NCBI RefSeq assembly: GCF_010614725.1
Contig: NZ_JAAEHL010000018.1
Coordinates: forward strand, 1-64,000
Direction: 5' to 3'
DNA length: 64,000 nt
Origin: Flavobacterium ajazii
Lineage (GTDB): Bacteria > Bacteroidota > Bacteroidia > Flavobacteriales > Flavobacteriaceae
The notes beneath the pieces are model-generated. The model ran no database searches. It saw only the letters and a list, made by a program, of their open reading frames with translations, and was not told where the DNA came from. The position numbers and the translations under genes are program-made. Within the stretch, counting starts at the first letter, position 1; each line of letters starts with the position of its first letter. This document shows positions 53,525 through 61,921 of this stretch, piece by piece.

Positions 53525-54484
53525 ATGAAAAAAGTCACCATCTTATATAAAAAGGTCGAAGATTTCTTTTTTGTTACAAAAGGAAACTCTGAGTTTCTCG
53601 GTTTTTTCAGAATTTCAATAGGAACAATGGTACTATTCCATTTTCTAGCAATCATAAGCGATTTTGATACGTTTTTTTCCAGTAAGAGTATTATTCCGCA
53701 AGATATAATGTCTGTTTTTCATCCTGGCTGGCTGCTTACTTTTTCAAAAATAACTTCTTTTTTCGAATCCATTGGAGTTTCAGAAAATACGGTAATCTTA
53801 GGAGCTAAAACAATGTTTATCATGTTATGTATTAACATTATAATAGGTTTTTATTCCCGGTTTAGTTCTTTTCTGTTACTAATTTTGCAGGTTTCTTTAT
53901 TGAAAGGAAGTTCATTTTTTATCTATGGAGTTGATTTTTTTACCAGCATGTCGTTGTTTTATCTGATTTTACTTCCTTCGGATACATATTGTTCAGTTCT
54001 GCATTTTATTTTTAAAAAGAACACCAAAGTAGTAAACTTTATGCCTGTTAAAAGAATGTTTCAAATCCATATTAGTATAGCTTATTTCTTTTCGGGATTT
54101 GATAAATTATTGGGGTATAACTGGCGAAATGGTGAATCTATCTGGAAAGCCATACATTTGCCTTATGCCAACAGGGATTTTAATTTTGATTTTTCGTGGA
54201 TGGCAGATCATTCATACTTATTAATTTTTATTGGCTGGGCAACTATTATCATCGAGATGCTGTATCCGGTTTTTGTCTGGATTCCTAAAACACAAAAAAC
54301 ATGGATAATGCTTACTATCTCTATGCATTTGGGAATTGCCTTGGTATTGAATCTCTATTATTTTTCGGCCATTATGATTATCTGGAATCTTACTAATTTT
54401 AATTTTGAAAACGAATCCGTTGCTATAAAATCTCCAGTTTTTGAACGTAGGTTTTATAAAAAATCCAGTTCAGTAGAAATATAG
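53525..54484 (+). CDS. HTTM-domain membrane protein (vitamin-K-dependent carboxylase-like)
   Basis: A 319-residue protein with about six to eight membrane helices. FLGFFRISIGTMVLFHFLAI at the start, QIHISIAYFFSGFDKLLGYNWRNGESIW in the middle and the helix FIGWATIIIEMLYPVFVWI are marks of the HTTM domain shared with gamma-glutamyl carboxylase. Bacterial HTTM proteins are mostly uncharacterised and this one lacks a C-terminal lumenal domain, so carboxylation cannot be assumed. It follows the 190-residue anchored protein in one operon. Confidence 0.8.
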   Translation: MKKVTILYKKVEDFFFVTKGNSEFLGFFRISIGTMVLFHFLAIISDFDTFFSSKSIIPQDIMSVFHPGWLLTFSKITSFFESIGVSENTVILGAKTMFIMLCINIIIGFYSRFSSFLLLILQVSLLKGSSFFIYGVDFFTSMSLFYLILLPSDTYCSVLHFIFKKNTKVVNFMPVKRMFQIHISIAYFFSGFDKLLGYNWRNGESIWKAIHLPYANRDFNFDFSWMADHSYLLIFIGWATIIIEMLYPVFVWIPKTQKTWIMLTISMHLGIALVLNLYYFSAIMIIWNLTNFNFENESVAIKSPVFERRFYKKSSSVEI

Positions 54485-54489
54485 AAATT

Positions 54490-54524
54490 AATAAAGGATG
54501 AGCAATATTAACTCATCCTTTATT
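54490..54524. terminator. Bidirectional terminator between convergent genes
   Basis: AATAAAGGATGAG (54490-54502) and CTCATCCTTTATT (54512-54524) form a perfect 13-bp stem, followed by TTTTTT on the forward strand. It separates the HTTM gene from the dioxygenase gene. Confidence 0.9.
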
Positions 54525-54540
54525 TTTTTACTGTGATTCC

Positions 54541-55659
54541 CTAATCGAGATCAAATATTTTTCCTAAATGCTCTTCCATAATAAAATAAGGATTATCGGT
54601 CTGGGTAACAGATCTAATGTGAATCAGACTTGTTTTGCTCATCATTCTAAGCATTTGTCTTCGTTCACATTTTATGATTTCACCATTTTCTATTCGTTGA
54701 CCGGCAACAAAAGCACTTCGTCCGTGTGCGCACAAATGATTGTTTACAAAAATAAGATCTCCTGAATTTGGAATATAGTCGCTATTAATCAGTGTTTTTG
54801 CTTCATCCCAAAAATCCATCAAATTATTAAGAGCTTCTGATGTTTGTCCTGCATTTTCATTGAAAATTTGTTCAGCAGCATCAAAACGAATAAAAGGAAG
54901 TTCCCTGTTTCCATACAAAACAGAAGCTAAAGGTGCAGAATCTGAAGTGTCTTCATCTTCGTAATTAGCATCTTTTGGACACTGATAAATAGGTTCAAAT
55001 AGCTTTTCCATTACAGCATTAACCTCTCCATGTGAACGAATAGAATACAAAGTGGATGGCACTCTTTCTTCATTTCTCAGATAAAGAAAACTTAAAAAAT
55101 CAGCCTGATGAGACAAAAAAGCATCCTCTGTGTGTACATATAAATCAGTCTTAGATCCCGATCCCGTCTGTGTCATGGACATTTTTTCATCCGGAATTAC
55201 AGCATGCAAAAGTCCTCCACCCTTTCTCTGAGCATAATATTGTACAGGTTTAGAAGGCACGGCTCCGTGAAGCAAAGAACATATAAAACCATACTTATTT
55301 AATTTTCCGTAATCTGCTCCCTGCCAGTTTAGAGGAGTCGGCCCCAAATCGTCCTGATCGATTTCTAAAAGCCCTTTAAATACGATTGCACCATATTGTC
55401 CAGCCGAAAAATCGGTACCAAACTGACTTAAAATTCGGGTAATTCGTTCCGGCAATAATTGAAAAGCATGAAGATGGAGAGAAGATATGTATTCAGGATT
55501 TTCATAACTCCCAAATGCTTTTACCAAAAGGTTACCAACATTTGATAAAATATTTCTTTCCTGAGGAGTTATTTCTATTATTAATGGTTTTGTAGGAATA
55601 TCAAAAGACAATGGTTCATTAGTAGGCCTTTCAATTGAAAGAATTGATTGTGATTTCAT
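54541..55659 (-). CDS. Fe(II)/2-oxoglutarate dioxygenase, clavaminate-synthase/lysine-hydroxylase-like
   Basis: A 372-residue cytoplasmic enzyme. YGKLNKYGFICSLLHGAVPS and YYAQRKGGGLLHAV match the clavaminate synthase-like branch of the TauD superfamily. The iron ligands are H176 and E178 (LYVHTEDAF) and the distal histidine H312 in NNHLCAHGRSAF, and an arginine in ERRQMLRMM probably binds 2-oxoglutarate. Relatives with the HTE motif hydroxylate free amino acids, and in Flavobacterium-type bacteria several hydroxylate L-lysine at C3 or C4. It is transcribed away from a siderophore operon that begins with an amino-acid decarboxylase and N-hydroxylase, so it may supply hydroxylysine to that pathway. 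The substrate is inferred. Confidence 0.8.
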   Translation of the reverse strand: MKSQSILSIERPTNEPLSFDIPTKPLIIEITPQERNILSNVGNLLVKAFGSYENPEYISSLHLHAFQLLPERITRILSQFGTDFSAGQYGAIVFKGLLEIDQDDLGPTPLNWQGADYGKLNKYGFICSLLHGAVPSKPVQYYAQRKGGGLLHAVIPDEKMSMTQTGSGSKTDLYVHTEDAFLSHQADFLSFLYLRNEERVPSTLYSIRSHGEVNAVMEKLFEPIYQCPKDANYEDEDTSDSAPLASVLYGNRELPFIRFDAAEQIFNENAGQTSEALNNLMDFWDEAKTLINSDYIPNSGDLIFVNNHLCAHGRSAFVAGQRIENGEIIKCERRQMLRMMSKTSLIHIRSVTQTDNPYFIMEEHLGKIFDLD

Positions 55660-55822
55660 TATTTAATCCGTTTTTTAGGTTATTAAAATACAATTGAAAC
55701 ATTAAACACAATGCACTAAAAATAAGCATTATATAAAATTAAATCTGGAACACTTAATTTATTTATGTACGGGCATTCGTATAAAATTTTTCATATTTAT
55801 TTTTTTTATTCGTTTTAATTTA

Positions 55823-55851
55823 TACTTTTGTTTTTACTTAGTCTAAATAAG
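55823..55851 (+). promoter_or_regulatory. Candidate promoter and Fur-like site of the siderophore operon
   Basis: TACTTTTG (55823-55830) fits TAnnTTTG and lies 92 bases before the first gene. Just downstream, CTTAGTCTAAATAAG (55837-55851) has imperfect dyad symmetry and includes TCTAAATAA, which resembles half of the AT-rich Fur sites of Bacteroidetes. A repressor there would cover the transcription start. The -33 element is poor. Confidence 0.4.
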
Positions 55852-55921
55852 ATTTACTTACAAATATATTTTTAATTAATATAAATAACAATACTTTTCT
55901 TGTAAAAATTTTAAAAAAAAT

Positions 55922-56557
55922 ATGAAAGTTAAAGACAATCCCAGTAAAACAGGAGTCTCAGATAACTCTGACAAACCAAAAAAAATTTCAGAAAACATCC
56001 GTAACAGAAGAAGCATTTTTGGAGATCAATACATCAAAGGAGAATTACCTGATGAACTGCTCGATGAAATTCTAATAAATGCTACCTGGGCTCCCAATCA
56101 CAAAATGACAGAGCCCTGGAGATTTATTGTGTTAAGAGGAAAATATCTTGAAGAATACGGAGAGTATATGGCTGATTATTACAAAGAATCCTATGCAAAA
56201 GAACTTAGTCCTGATGCATTAGAGAAAAAGCTGGATTTTCTACGGAATTATCCTTTAAATGCCGTATGCATGATTGGAATAATACTGGTTCGAAACACTA
56301 AAATTAATCTTCCGGAATGGGAAGAAATTGCCGCTGTGTCATCTGCTGTACAAAATATGGCACTCACTTGTACTGCTAATAACATTGGAAGTTACTGGAG
56401 TACCAAAAATGTGGCTATAGATTATGTGAGCGAATTTGGTCTTGGTGAAAACGAAAAGTCCTTAGGTCTCCTCTATCTGGGATATTATGATGATAACTTA
56501 AAAATATCAAAAAAGAAGAGAACTCCTTTATCCAAAAAAGTGATTTATCTGCAATAA
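55922..56557 (+). CDS. Nitroreductase-family flavoprotein
   Basis: A 211-residue FMN-binding nitroreductase: ENIRNRRSIFGDQYIKGELP, LINATWAPNHKMTEPWRFIVL, AVSSAVQNMALTCTANNIGSYW and LGLLYLGYY. It transfers electrons from NAD(P)H to a nitro, quinone or other acceptor. It begins the rightward operon, 17 bases before the decarboxylase, so it is probably part of siderophore metabolism. A possible role is a reduction step in the path or in iron release. An N-terminal extension of about 25 polar residues precedes the domain. Confidence 0.85.
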   Translation: MKVKDNPSKTGVSDNSDKPKKISENIRNRRSIFGDQYIKGELPDELLDEILINATWAPNHKMTEPWRFIVLRGKYLEEYGEYMADYYKESYAKELSPDALEKKLDFLRNYPLNAVCMIGIILVRNTKINLPEWEEIAAVSSAVQNMALTCTANNIGSYWSTKNVAIDYVSEFGLGENEKSLGLLYLGYYDDNLKISKKKRTPLSKKVIYLQ

Positions 56558-56574
56558 CTATTAACAAACCCTAA

Positions 56575-58113
56575 ATGAAACCCATTATGAACAACGCATT
56601 AATGAATGATGAGGCACAAAAAAAATCGGTGCTTATTCCTGATCAGAATTATTATAAAGATATTTTTCATCAACACTCAAATGATGAATATTCCGAAGCC
56701 ATACAATTAGCACAAGACCGTGTTTCGGATTTTTTAAAGAATAATCAAAAACCTTTCAGCGGAATCAGACCTGATGAAATGAAAGCGAAGGTAGAAAATG
56801 TGGATTTAGATACTCCCCTACCTGATTATGAAAGCCTACTGAATGAAGTAGATGAATTGTATGTAAAACATGCTACAGCCTATCATTTACCGGAATATAT
56901 TGCGCATTTAAATTGCCCTGTCGTAATTCCGGCACTGGCTGCCGAAGTGCTAATCAGCGCCATAAATTCTTCTCAGGACACGTATGACCAAAGCGCCGGG
57001 GGAACTTTTATCGAACGAAAACTAATCGACTGGACCAGTAAACAAATTGGCTATTCGGAAAATGCAGACGGTATTTTTACTGCAGGAGGCTCTCAAAGTA
57101 ACTTAATGGGATTATTGCTTGCAAGAGATTATTATTCACTTGAATATCAAAAATGGAACATCAAACTAGACGGATTACCACCAGACGCCAGCAAATTCAG
57201 AATTTTTGTTTCGGATAAAGCACATTTTAGCAATCATAAAAATGCCTGGATTTTAGGTCTTGGCGAACAGGCTATTGTGCATGTGGGTGTGGATGCCAGA
57301 TATCGAATGGATCCAAAACAACTTGAAAAAGCAATTGCAGCTGAAATAGAAAAAGGCAATATTCCGGTTGCCATTACTGCTACTGCCGGAACAACCGATT
57401 TTGGAAATGTTGATCCGTTAACTGAAATAGCCAATATTGCCAAACGTAATAATTTATGGCTGCATGTTGATGCTGCATATGGCTGCGGATTATTGCTGAC
57501 AGAAAAATACAGATATCTTTTAAACGGTATCGAACTTGCAGATTCTGTAACTATCGACTACCATAAATCTTTCTTTCAGCCTATCAGCAGCAGTGCTTTT
57601 ATAGTAAAAAACAAACTGCATCTTAACATTATCAAGCACCACGCTGATTATCTCAATCCGAAAGAGCAGGATTATGATGCACTTCCGGCACAAATCAACA
57701 AATCGATTATTCAGAGTACACGTCGTTTTGATGCACTTAAACTTTGGTTTACGCTTCGCTATATGGGCAAAGAAAAACTGGGACAATATACAGACACCAT
57801 CATCGAGACAACTCAGCAAACCGCTGAACATATAGAGAAAGATGAGAATCTGGAACTTCTGTGCCACTCTGATATGGGCGTATTGGTATTCCGTTATGTC
57901 AATGGTTTGGATCAGGCCAATTATTGCAACATCAACCAATATATCAAAGAAAAATTATTTTTTAGTGGAGAAGTTTTGGTTGCCAGTACTAAAGTAAATG
58001 GAAATTTCTATCTCAAATTCACCATTTTCAATCCATTGACTACGCTTAATGACATCAAAAACATTCTTAACCTCATTAAACAAAACGGAAATGACTACCA
58101 ACAACTCAACTAA
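56575..58113 (+). CDS. PLP-dependent amino-acid decarboxylase (DesA/lysine type)
   Basis: A 512-residue group II decarboxylase. The PLP lysine is K331 in TIDYHKSFFQP. LHVDAAYGCGLLL (D299) holds the pyridine nitrogen. AGGTFIERKLIDW and GIFTAGGSQSNLMGLLLARD are family blocks. In NRPS-independent siderophore operons such enzymes turn L-lysine into cadaverine (as DesA does) or act on 2,4-diaminobutyrate. The neighbouring lysine/cadaverine N-hydroxylase favours lysine. It overlaps the next gene by 23 bases if that gene starts at 58091. Confidence 0.9.
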   Translation: MKPIMNNALMNDEAQKKSVLIPDQNYYKDIFHQHSNDEYSEAIQLAQDRVSDFLKNNQKPFSGIRPDEMKAKVENVDLDTPLPDYESLLNEVDELYVKHATAYHLPEYIAHLNCPVVIPALAAEVLISAINSSQDTYDQSAGGTFIERKLIDWTSKQIGYSENADGIFTAGGSQSNLMGLLLARDYYSLEYQKWNIKLDGLPPDASKFRIFVSDKAHFSNHKNAWILGLGEQAIVHVGVDARYRMDPKQLEKAIAAEIEKGNIPVAITATAGTTDFGNVDPLTEIANIAKRNNLWLHVDAAYGCGLLLTEKYRYLLNGIELADSVTIDYHKSFFQPISSSAFIVKNKLHLNIIKHHADYLNPKEQDYDALPAQINKSIIQSTRRFDALKLWFTLRYMGKEKLGQYTDTIIETTQQTAEHIEKDENLELLCHSDMGVLVFRYVNGLDQANYCNINQYIKEKLFFSGEVLVASTKVNGNFYLKFTIFNPLTTLNDIKNILNLIKQNGNDYQQLN

Positions 58114-60532
58114 TTTTCAGCAGCTGGCAGAGCAGGTTAATTTTAAGTCCCTGCTGAATTGTTTTTGCAGGGAATTCAAAAACTGGAGTCGTTATGAAGG
58201 TATTCCGAAATACGATCCTGCACTGGCTGATTATATGCAAACCATAAATCACAGCTCTTTGCTTCGATTTGATTTTACAGGCATCGGTCAGGAAGTTTTT
58301 GCTCCTTTGACTTATTTTTCAGAAAGCGGAGTTCATTCTTTTGGATTTCCAGTTGTTGCACGCAATTTTACATCTGATGAAATCAAAGAAATAAGTCCTT
58401 TGGATTTTGTAGAGTTTGTTGCTGCATTTGCCAAAAAAGAATATCCGGAACTGGATTCACTGCCTACGCAAAAACGTATGCAAAACAGTATTGATAATCT
58501 GGCTTTTTATCTGGAAGAGTATAAAAACAGTGATTTATCTGCCAACAGTTCTGAACAGACTTTTATCGAATCAGAACAATCACTGATTTTAGGGCACAGT
58601 GTACATCCTTTGCCAAAAAGCAGGGAAGGTTTTACTCACGATGAACTGAAAAAATATTCTCCTGAAACTGCAGGGCAATTTCCGTTGCATTTTTTCCTTA
58701 TCCATCCCGATAATGTACTCGAAAAAAGTGCTGAAGATTATCTGATGACAGATTATCTGAGAAATGAAATTTCAAAATATGCAGATAACAGCACTAAAGA
58801 ATTACTGATTTTGCATCCGGAATGGAAAGTCGTTCCTACGCATCCTTGGGAAGCAGAATATCTTTTAAATCAGGCTGAAGTAAAAGAAATGCAGTCCAAA
58901 CAACTCTTGTTCAGTCTGGGACAATTCGGACCATCGTATACCGCAACCTCATCGGTTCGTACGGTTTACAATGCCGAAAGCGAATGGATGTATAAATTTT
59001 CCCTTCATGTTAAAATCACCAATTCTTATCGCGTAAATTACCTTCATGAATTAAACCGTGGTTATGATGCCAGCGAACTCATGAAAACGGATTGGGGAAA
59101 AGGAATCCAAAAAGACTATCCCGAAGTGCAGCTTATTTGCGATCCGGCATACATAACAGTTATTTACCAGGATAATGTGATTGACGGTTTTAGTACAAGT
59201 GTACGTCAAAATCTTTTTCACGGAGCCAATGCTAAGAAAAATGTCAGTATGGTCGCTTCTTTATCTCAGGATGGTGTTTTAGGCGAATCAGCCAGAATAC
59301 TGAATATCATTAACGAATCGGCAAAACGACAGGACAAAGAGGTTTCTGATACAGCTATCGAATGGTTTAAACAATACCTCCAAGTTACTTTGCATCCGTT
59401 AGTAGGCATTTTCAATAAATACGGATTTGGAGCAGAGTTTCATCAGCAAAATATACTTATTGAATTTGATGACCATCTTTTACCTTCCAAAATGTATTTC
59501 AGGGACAATCAGGGCTATTTTTTCCGTCAGGGAATAGTTGAGGAACTGCAAAAGATAATTCCTGATTTTGGCAGTGAAAGCAGGTCATTTATAGCCGAAA
59601 GCCGCATCATTAACCTTTGGGGTTATTATCTTTTGGTAAATCACCTGTTCGGAATTGTAAATGCTTTAGGCAAAAACAAACTGGCAGAAGAATCTCAGCT
59701 TCTTAACCTGATATATGAAGCATTCCAAGCTGAAGAAGAAGCTGATACCACAGGTCTTGCTTCGCATTTCCTAAACAGTACTCAACTGTTTGCAAAATGT
59801 AATCTGCTGACCAGCCTTAACAATATGGATGAAGCCAGTGCACCAAGAACCAATCCGGCGGTATATTTAAATTATCCAAATCCGCTGAACAAGTACTTTC
59901 TTTCTAAACAATTGATTCAGCCGGAAGGAACGGATATAGTTTTTAGCCGATACTTCGAAAAGGAAAATGTAACGATAACACTTCGTCCGGTTGATCCTGA
60001 CCGTGATTTAGAAATGCTGCACGAATGGTTTCATCGTGAACATGCTTTGAAAATCTGGCAAATGAACTGGCCAATCAAGGATTTGGAACTATTTTATCGC
60101 ACTCTGCTTCCCGGAGATGTTTCGCACAGTTATATTGGTGAAGCCAATAGTGTACCTACTTTCAACATGGAAGTATATTGGGCGAATCGTGATATTGTTG
60201 GGGGCTATTACGACTCCCTCCCATCCGATTACGGAACGCATTTGTTTATCGCTCCAACAGATTCTAAACTGAAATTTACTTCTGCTGTAACACAATCTAT
60301 GATGGATTTTGTCTTTGCAGAATCCAAAGTTGGAAAAATGGTAGGTGAAGGCGCAATAGATTCGCTCGCATCTATGATAAACAAAGCGCAAATGGGTTTC
60401 AAAATTCAGAAAGTAATTGAGATGCCTCACAAAAAAGCCAACCTTAATTTTTGTTACAGAGAATGGTATTGGGTAAAATTTCCCGCTGCTAAAAATTTTC
60501 AGAACATTCCCGTTTCAGCACCCCAGGTTTAA
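58091..60532 (+). CDS. IucA/IucC siderophore synthetase fused to a GNAT acyltransferase
   Basis: About 813 residues from the ATG at 58091 (an in-frame ATG lies at 58049 but deep in the previous gene). The first 600 residues are an NIS synthetase: LILGHSVHPLPKSREGF, KVVPTHPWEAEYLL, YTATSSVRTVYN and HPLVGIFNKYGFGAEFHQQNILI. The last 190 residues are a separate acyltransferase of the IucB/RhbD type: TITLRPVDPDRDLEMLHEWFHREHALKIWQM in parts, VYWANRDIVGGYYDSLPSDYGTHLFI and GAIDSLASMINKAQMGF. One chain can therefore acylate the hydroxylamine and condense it with a carboxylate. Cytoplasmic. Confidence 0.92.
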   Translation: MTTNNSTNFQQLAEQVNFKSLLNCFCREFKNWSRYEGIPKYDPALADYMQTINHSSLLRFDFTGIGQEVFAPLTYFSESGVHSFGFPVVARNFTSDEIKEISPLDFVEFVAAFAKKEYPELDSLPTQKRMQNSIDNLAFYLEEYKNSDLSANSSEQTFIESEQSLILGHSVHPLPKSREGFTHDELKKYSPETAGQFPLHFFLIHPDNVLEKSAEDYLMTDYLRNEISKYADNSTKELLILHPEWKVVPTHPWEAEYLLNQAEVKEMQSKQLLFSLGQFGPSYTATSSVRTVYNAESEWMYKFSLHVKITNSYRVNYLHELNRGYDASELMKTDWGKGIQKDYPEVQLICDPAYITVIYQDNVIDGFSTSVRQNLFHGANAKKNVSMVASLSQDGVLGESARILNIINESAKRQDKEVSDTAIEWFKQYLQVTLHPLVGIFNKYGFGAEFHQQNILIEFDDHLLPSKMYFRDNQGYFFRQGIVEELQKIIPDFGSESRSFIAESRIINLWGYYLLVNHLFGIVNALGKNKLAEESQLLNLIYEAFQAEEEADTTGLASHFLNSTQLFAKCNLLTSLNNMDEASAPRTNPAVYLNYPNPLNKYFLSKQLIQPEGTDIVFSRYFEKENVTITLRPVDPDRDLEMLHEWFHREHALKIWQMNWPIKDLELFYRTLLPGDVSHSYIGEANSVPTFNMEVYWANRDIVGGYYDSLPSDYGTHLFIAPTDSKLKFTSAVTQSMMDFVFAESKVGKMVGEGAIDSLASMINKAQMGFKIQKVIEMPHKKANLNFCYREWYWVKFPAAKNFQNIPVSAPQV

Positions 60533-60549
60533 TCAATAAAAAAAGTAAA

Positions 60550-61920
60550 ATGAGTACAGAAAAAATATATTCGGTCATAGGTATCGGAATTGGTCCTTTT
60601 AATCTTGGCCTTGCCGCCCTTATGGAACCCGTAGACGAGCTTTCATCCCTGTTTTTTGATCAGTCAGAAAGTTTTGACTGGCATCCGGGATTGATGTTAA
60701 ATAATGCCACACTTCAGGTTCCGTTTTTAGGAGATCTGGTTACCATGGCAGATCCTACAAGTAAATACACGTTCCTGAATTTCATCAAAGAAAGCGGACG
60801 TTTGTATAAATTCTACATTCGTGAAAATTTCTTTATTTTCAGAAGAGAATACAATGAATATTGCAAATGGGTCGCTTCTAAACTTGATAATTTAAGATTT
60901 TCTCACAAGGTTGTTTCTCTGGATTATACTGATGGTTTGTATAAAATTATGGTCATCAATACACAAACTTGTATAACCTCAACCTATTATGCCGAAAAAA
61001 TTGTTTTAGGAACCGGAACTTCTCCATATGTTCCTGATTTTATTGAGAAAAAGGAGTTATCAAATGTAATTCACGCTTCGAAATATTTATATTCCAAATC
61101 AAGAATTAAAAACAATAATTCCGTAACAATTATTGGTTCAGGACAGAGTGCTGCAGAAGTTTTTAAAGATCTTCTGCCTGAAACGGAGAATGGTTTACAA
61201 CTGAAATGGTTTACCCGTTCTTCTCATTTCTTCCCTTTGGATAATAAATCAAAACTGACTCTGGAACTGACTTCTCCGGAATATGTAGATCATTTCCACA
61301 GTCTGACGTATGAAAAACGAAAACAGCTTTTATCCCGACAACACGGACTTTATAAAGGTATCGATCAGGAACTGATCAATGAAATTTTTGACAGTTTGTA
61401 TGAAATGAGTTTAGAAAACAAACCTCTGAATGTCGAATTGCGTTCTAATCTTCGTCTTACTGCTGTTGATGAAGATTCGGACGGTTCCTATAATCTGGAT
61501 TTCATGCACACAGAACTGGAACAGCCTTATGAAGATCAAAGTGATTATATTATTCTGGCAACAGGTTATACCTATAAAGAACCGGAGATTATTAAAGGAA
61601 TTGAAAACAAAATTAAGCGCCTTGATAATGGCTTATTCAATGTAAATCGTAATTACACTATTGACAAAGAAGGTAAAGACATTTTTGTTCAGAATGCGGA
61701 ACTGCACACCCACGGTCTTTCGACACCCGATTTGGGCATGGGACCTTATCGAAATTCTATCATTATCAACCAACTGGCAAACCGTGAAGTTTATAAAGTG
61801 GAGAAACGTATTGCTTTCCAGGAATTTGGCGTAATGAAATCATCCGATTTTTTAGAAACCAATGCTATGGAATTAATAAATGAGTCTCTGGATGTTGAAG
61901 CATTAATAAAAACGAACTAA
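60550..61920 (+). CDS. L-lysine/cadaverine N-hydroxylase (IucD/DesB/SidA family)
   Basis: A 456-residue flavin monooxygenase. The FAD site is VIGIGIGPFNLGLAAL. SFDWHPGLMLNNATLQVPFLGDLVTMADPTSKYTFLNF is the family signature block in pieces. The NADPH site is VTIIGSGQSAAEVFKDL, and ATGYTYKEPE is the late conserved motif. It adds a hydroxyl to the terminal nitrogen of lysine or cadaverine, the step that makes hydroxamates. Because a decarboxylase precedes it in the operon, cadaverine is the likelier substrate. It lies 17 bases after the synthetase fusion and 1 base before the next synthetase gene. Confidence 0.94.
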   Translation: MSTEKIYSVIGIGIGPFNLGLAALMEPVDELSSLFFDQSESFDWHPGLMLNNATLQVPFLGDLVTMADPTSKYTFLNFIKESGRLYKFYIRENFFIFRREYNEYCKWVASKLDNLRFSHKVVSLDYTDGLYKIMVINTQTCITSTYYAEKIVLGTGTSPYVPDFIEKKELSNVIHASKYLYSKSRIKNNNSVTIIGSGQSAAEVFKDLLPETENGLQLKWFTRSSHFFPLDNKSKLTLELTSPEYVDHFHSLTYEKRKQLLSRQHGLYKGIDQELINEIFDSLYEMSLENKPLNVELRSNLRLTAVDEDSDGSYNLDFMHTELEQPYEDQSDYIILATGYTYKEPEIIKGIENKIKRLDNGLFNVNRNYTIDKEGKDIFVQNAELHTHGLSTPDLGMGPYRNSIIINQLANREVYKVEKRIAFQEFGVMKSSDFLETNAMELINESLDVEALIKTN

Positions 61921-61921
61921 G

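Noticed and set aside
58049..58090. Upstream ATG for the synthetase-acyltransferase fusion
   Set aside because: It lies well inside the decarboxylase gene and adds residues unlike the family start. The ATG at 58091 gives a short overlap.
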